From assembly GCF_022347285.1 (NCBI RefSeq), contig NZ_JAKRND010000007.1, positions 1-64,000 on the forward strand: 64,000 bases of DNA. Direction: 5' to 3'. The notes under the pieces were generated by a model that ran no database searches, was not told the origin of the DNA, and was given only the letters and a program-made list of their open reading frames with translations. Position 1 is the stretch's first letter; each line of letters opens with the position of its first letter. This stretch comes from Corynebacterium sp. ACRPH. GTDB lineage: Bacteria; Actinomycetota; Actinomycetes; Mycobacteriales; Mycobacteriaceae. Position numbers and translations under genes: made by a program. Positions 61,401 to 64,000 of the stretch are shown here, piece after piece.

Positions 61401-62414
61401 GCCCGCGGCAACCGCCCAGTGGGCATGGCAGCCGCTGCCGCCATCGCGTTCGTCTCCGTGCTGGTTATCGCCGCGCTGGTTGCGGCGGTGGTCAGTGTGG
61501 TCGGCGGCGACCGGAAGGATTCGCCGCTGTCCACCGACTCGTTGCGCCAGGGTGCGCAGGCAGTCCGTGGGGTGGACCCGGCGGAGGTTCCTCTGAGCCG
61601 TCCCCTCGAGTGGCTGCCCGCCGACGTGAACTGGCCACTGGACCGCCCGGATCTGGCACGCCTGATCACCGATGGCGACCCGGAGACGTTCTGGCAGTCC
61701 AACCCTGCATCCGTGCAGCTGGGCGGCGAGCCTGGCACCACGAAGCCCGGAATTGGTCTCTTGATGACGCTGCCAGAGGGCACCGCCCTGTCGCAGGTTC
61801 AGCTGCGCGGCCTGACCCGGGGAACCACCCTGGAGCTGCGGCTGGCTCAGGCCGACACCGACGGCAAGCTAATCTCCCTGGATCAGACGACGCTGCTAAA
61901 GACCGTGCACGCGGACTCCGCCGACGCGACCGTGGATCTGGCCGGCATGGGCGCGGATCACGCAGACACCACCGGCGACTCCGGCTGGGGTGTCGGCCGC
62001 GAGGGTTCCTCCGCCACGCCGGGCGAAGGTGCAGGCGAGGGTAACGGCGGCAATGGCAGCGGCGACAGCGAGAACGAGGACGCCGCGGGAAGCCAAAAGG
62101 GCCATGAGAAGGGTAGTGAGAAGGGCAAATACGATACCGATAAGGTCAGCGCCGCCAAGGGCAACCGCCTGCTGATCTGGATCACCGACCTGCCGCTGCC
62201 GAGGTCCGCCACGCTGGCGGAGGTTACCGCCGTCGGAAACTGGCTAGACCAGACCAGCGACGAAGATGCCGGCGATGCTGGCGCCGGCGACTCTGGCGAT
62301 GCCGGCGGGGATACTTCCGGCGCCGACAACTCGAGCGCCGACAACCCTGACGCGGGCGAAGCCAACACGGAAGAGGGCTCCCGCCCCGCACGCCCCGTAC
62401 AGCCCGTCGGATAG
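58422..62414 (+). CDS. murJ: Lipid II flippase MurJ fused to pseudokinase and extracellular domain
   Basis: About 1330 residues (GTG 58422; TTG 58401 in frame). Residues 1-150 are a disordered acidic/Gly/Ala tail. The MurJ/MviN core follows with about 14-15 membrane segments (SMAIATLISRITGFLRTVFIASALG, LVTELVLGAVLTSLVVPVL, VYVAISQVGWLLNNRIAS, MPYGVIGVTLLTAVMPRLS). Next comes a pseudokinase (LLEGRYRLLADHGGWSAARFWQGRELATGDIVALTIMD, with degenerate nucleotide loop and no HRD/DFG), one membrane segment (AAAAIAFVSVLVIAALVAAVVSVV), and an extracellular discoidin-like domain (ITDGDPETFWQSNPASVQLGG). Flips lipid II outward; in mycobacteria the pseudokinase binds an FHA protein when phosphorylated. 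Confidence 0.95.
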   Translation: MTSEQERDDQPARPSAGQRGRFRATQPPALAPKKDCAKAGAPTGGDGASQSPTEVAPTSQSGQDQSVGGQRSDGQSGGAHNGDGTTAAQGAAATAATAGTATAASASAATATAAEEPTGNGGTGGSGSNGNSGGDNTDGQSQKQSDEQIVRAGGSMAIATLISRITGFLRTVFIASALGGAVASAFNTANTLPNLVTELVLGAVLTSLVVPVLVRAEKEDADRGEAFIRRLLTLTFSLTLVITLVSVACAPLLVRMSLDSEGHVNIGMSTAFAYLVLPQIMFYAMFAVFMAILNTKGVFKPGAWAPVANNVVTLAVLGLYMFLPRDTKLQPADNVTITDPHVLLLGLGTTAGVVMQALIMVPFLRKAGINLRPLWGIDERLKSFGGMAIAIVVYVAISQVGWLLNNRIASDTWEVAPTIYMQAWQLLQMPYGVIGVTLLTAVMPRLSRNAAEGDDKAVVRDLTVASKLTMLAMVPIIVFFTCFGTLISAALFAYKEFSLEDANVLGWTISFSAFTLIPYALVLLHLRVFYAREEVWTPTFIIAGITATKLTFAYIAPQIATEPRLVVVLLGAANGLGFMAGAIIGDRLLRRSLGDLQFRKVTMTVLWALGSSLIGALVAWRVDVLLTHFAFPTLANPWFIIRLLIAGVLFLGVTGLILVRAPLPEIQTLVRALSRIPGMSRVLPSRRPLPSDEQPIEEDQSRRLSAQELAAREAIALDHMMAGVALPPLAAGRVRGPRLVPGAPLLEGRYRLLADHGGWSAARFWQGRELATGDIVALTIMDPVAYARSQVDPGGSVPVNGVEVARAKDEMLRLSAKLKQFDVPGMAQVNRVIDYGNLVVIVSRWVQGSPLTTVAESQPEPLAAAFAVSSLADAAAQAEDSGTSLGLDHRDRVRIGTDGAAVLAFPGVLPNDDTAQDAHGVAVALRLLLEHVPYEEVPENLTRTYKKIYELDGEKVGPEDLRKVAKDLRELQAGGLAVQEDATPDPSARSGFGARGNRPVGMAAAAAIAFVSVLVIAALVAAVVSVVGGDRKDSPLSTDSLRQGAQAVRGVDPAEVPLSRPLEWLPADVNWPLDRPDLARLITDGDPETFWQSNPASVQLGGEPGTTKPGIGLLMTLPEGTALSQVQLRGLTRGTTLELRLAQADTDGKLISLDQTTLLKTVHADSADATVDLAGMGADHADTTGDSGWGVGREGSSATPGEGAGEGNGGNGSGDSENEDAAGSQKGHEKGSEKGKYDTDKVSAAKGNRLLIWITDLPLPRSATLAEVTAVGNWLDQTSDEDAGDAGAGDSGDAGGDTSGADNSSADNPDAGEANTEEGSRPARPVQPVG

Positions 62415-62464
62415 CCGATCGGATAGACGCTCGGAACGCCCGCGCCCCTATAGCGCATCACGGC

Positions 62465-62500
62465 GCCTGCCTCAACTGTGAAGTTCACAATGAGGCAGGC
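62465..62500. terminator. Long hairpin after murJ
   Basis: GCCTGCCTCA (62465-62474) pairs with TGAGGCAGGC (62491-62500); the loop itself contains the palindrome TGTGAA-G-TTCACA (62477-62489). It starts 50 bp after the murJ stop and lies before sigM, so it probably separates the two transcripts. A perfect DnaA box TTATCCACA follows at 62512-62520. Confidence 0.65.
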
Positions 62501-62612
62501 ACCGTTCCCAGTTATCCACAGGCCAGGAACTTCAAACCCACAATCTTCCCGCCGAAGAATAAAGTGTTGAGCACGGGGGCGGCACGGCTCCCGAAGACAC
62601 ACTAGGGGGAAG

Positions 62613-63230
62613 ATGATGCTGGGGGCGTCACAAAGAACAAAGAGCAACACACGACCAGCGCAACAAACCGACCACGAGCTGCTGCGCGGCCACAACGAGG
62701 GGCAACCCGGCGCGTTCCGCGAGTTGATCGACCGCCACCAGCGCACGTTGTGGTGGGCGGTGCGGCGAGTGAACGTGCCCGAGGCTCACCAGATGGACGT
62801 TTACCAGGAGGGATTGCTGCGCGTGCATCGCTTCGCCGCACGCTTCAACGGGGAGCGCTCCGCCAGCGTGAGCACCTGGATGGCGACCATTATGCGCAAC
62901 GCGGCACTGTCGTACATGCAGCGCTACAGCCGCGAAGCACAGCCGGGGCGCGAGGATTTCAACGAGCGCACGCGGACGCTGCCCGCGCGGGGGATGAGAG
63001 AGGAGGCGACCGTCGCCCGGCTGGATGTGCACCGCAGCCTGCGGCAACTCTCGCCCGAGATGCGAGACGTGATGGTGCTGACGGAAATTCGGGGGCTGAG
63101 CGAGGCCACAACCGCGGAGCAACTGGGGATTCCCGTGGGCACCGTGAAATCGCGGAAGAACCGAGCAAAGCGGATGATGTACGAGCACCTCGGCGGGGCA
63201 GGGGAATACGGAATGGCCGTAGCCGGTTAG
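62613..63230 (+). CDS. sigM: ECF RNA polymerase sigma factor SigM
   Basis: 205 residues. Region 2 is [31 protein letters not shown]...[18 protein letters not shown]...[18 protein letters not shown]; region 4 is [47 protein letters not shown]. In corynebacteria SigM governs disulfide-stress genes, including thioredoxin genes. AGGGGGAAG immediately precedes ATG 62613. A GGCGTCACAAAGAACAA motif copy (62624) encodes codons 4-9. No anti-sigma gene lies between it and trxB, 38 bp downstream, unlike mycobacteria. Confidence 0.95.
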   Translation: MMLGASQRTKSNTRPAQQTDHELLRGHNEGQPGAFRELIDRHQRTLWWAVRRVNVPEAHQMDVYQEGLLRVHRFAARFNGERSASVSTWMATIMRNAALSYMQRYSREAQPGREDFNERTRTLPARGMREEATVARLDVHRSLRQLSPEMRDVMVLTEIRGLSEATTAEQLGIPVGTVKSRKNRAKRMMYEHLGGAGEYGMAVAG

Positions 63231-63268
63231 ACTGGGGTGAACAACATCTTCGACCTCAAAGGATAGAT

Positions 63269-64000
63269 ATGAACCAGCCATTCCTGCAGGCCAGCGGTAT
63301 TCTCAGCAATGATTCGAAGGCCGCGGACGCGGATAACGCCAGCGCCACCAGTGCAGACAGCGCTGCGAACGCGGAGGCAGGCAAGGTTCACGACGTCATC
63401 ATCATCGGTTCCGGCCCGGCCGGCTACACCGCCGCCGTGTACGCAGCGCGCGCAGAGCTGAACCCGGTGGTTTTCGAGGGCGTGGAGTACGGCGGACTGC
63501 TGATGCAGACCACCGAGGTGGAGAACTTTCCCGGATTCCAGAAGGGCATCATGGGCCCGGATCTGATGGAAGAGATGCGCGCCCAGGCCGAGCGTTTCGG
63601 CGCTGACCTGCGCCAGGAGGACGTGGAGAAGGTCGACCTGACCGGCGAGATCAAGAAGGTGTGGGCCTATGGCGAGGAGTACCAAGCCCGTACGGTGATC
63701 CTGGCTACCGGTGCTGCCCCGCGCTACCTGCACGTTCCCGGCGAGCAGGAGATGCTGGGCCGTGGCGTATCCGCCTGTGCGACGTGCGATGGCTTCTTCT
63801 TCAAGGACAAGCAGATCGCCGTGGTGGGCGGTGGCGATTCCGCCATGGAGGAGGCCGACTTCCTGACGAAGTTCGGCGAGAACGTCACGATCATTCACCG
63901 TCGTGACGAGTTCCGCGCTTCCAAGATCATGGAGGAGCGCGCCCGCAACAACCCGAAGATCAAGTTCCTGACCAACGCGAAGGTCGTGGAGGTCAAGGGC
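63269..64000 (+). CDS. trxB: Thioredoxin-disulfide reductase, N-terminal part, cut by window edge
   Basis: Open from ATG 63269 (AAAGG 4-8 nt upstream) to the window end, 244 residues visible of about 340-350 expected. It transfers electrons from NADPH via FAD to thioredoxin. FAD motif [24 protein letters not shown], redox pair CATC in [13 protein letters not shown], and NADPH motif [18 protein letters not shown]. The N-terminus has an unusual extension of about 35 residues rich in Ala/Ser/Asp/Asn before the FAD motif. Co-transcription with sigM is likely from the 38-bp gap. Confidence 0.96.
   Translation, partial: MNQPFLQASGILSNDSKAADADNASATSADSAANAEAGKVHDVIIIGSGPAGYTAAVYAARAELNPVVFEGVEYGGLLMQTTEVENFPGFQKGIMGPDLMEEMRAQAERFGADLRQEDVEKVDLTGEIKKVWAYGEEYQARTVILATGAAPRYLHVPGEQEMLGRGVSACATCDGFFFKDKQIAVVGGGDSAMEEADFLTKFGENVTIIHRRDEFRASKIMEERARNNPKIKFLTNAKVVEVKG

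Overview
The window looks like a high-GC Corynebacterium chromosome, probably from the C. jeikeium / C. urealyticum group; the species is inference. It encodes corynebacterial/mycobacterial arabinogalactan enzymes (GlfT1, DprE1, DprE2, two GtrA proteins). It also shows gene order typical of the group: ponA-GT87-rpsF-ssb-rplI with dnaB nearby, and pcnA-mutT4-DUF6049-murJ-sigM-trxB. The second block normally lies close to oriC, so the right edge is probably a few kb from the origin. Many genes start with ATG/GTG 7-8 nt after a TANNNT box, i.e. as leaderless transcripts.

Layout. 1-3000: 3' part of an IS256-family transposase, a repeat-rich spacer, and an orphan AbiEi/DUF559-type protein. 3053-13092: cell-envelope block (acyl-CoA ligase, glfT1, two gtrA, three hypothetical genes, dprE1, dprE2). 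13100-23440: WYL regulator with divergent hydrolase, DHA2 efflux pump, PspA, DUF6114/DUF6230 membrane pair, alcohol dehydrogenase, thioredoxin, hotdog protein, paired fluoride channels, and YceI with a divergent MarR regulator. 23539-36248: dnaB with an upstream DnaA-box cluster, a flavin monooxygenase, a 1-kb repeat-rich spacer, rplI, ssb, rpsF, a GT87 glycosyltransferase, ponA, DUF5318 and ino1. 36423-52631: MarR, universal stress protein, leuS, SdpI-like protein, ribokinase/nucleoside hydrolase pair, PiT phosphate transporter, MFS, SBF-like transporter, NUDIX and the BrnFE exporter. 52628-64000: pcnA, NUDIX (mutT4), DUF6049, murJ fused to a pseudokinase, sigM and the 5' part of trxB.

The least explained material is noncoding. 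(i) Five intergenic palindromic elements (849-1005, 7622-7775, 27495-27651, 38706-38818, 54341-54472) have three unrelated arm sequences but share ATGTC...GACAT ends and a core AGGTCAG (variants AAGTCAG, TGGTCAG). The core lies exactly 66 bp from one end in all five. It lies 56 bp from the other end in four, and 45 bp (one helical turn less) in the fifth. (ii) A dispersed motif, TTATTGACGCC and close variants, occurs about 28 times in both orientations, in genes and spacers, and is read in several frames (GVNKK, INDAP, LIDA, GASQ). (iii) Four tandem hairpins downstream of rplI share an identical-type 9-nt loop (GTGTCTARK) on different, compensatory stems. (iv) An oriC-like cluster of DnaA boxes lies upstream of dnaB. 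No rRNA or tRNA gene and no CRISPR array was recognised.
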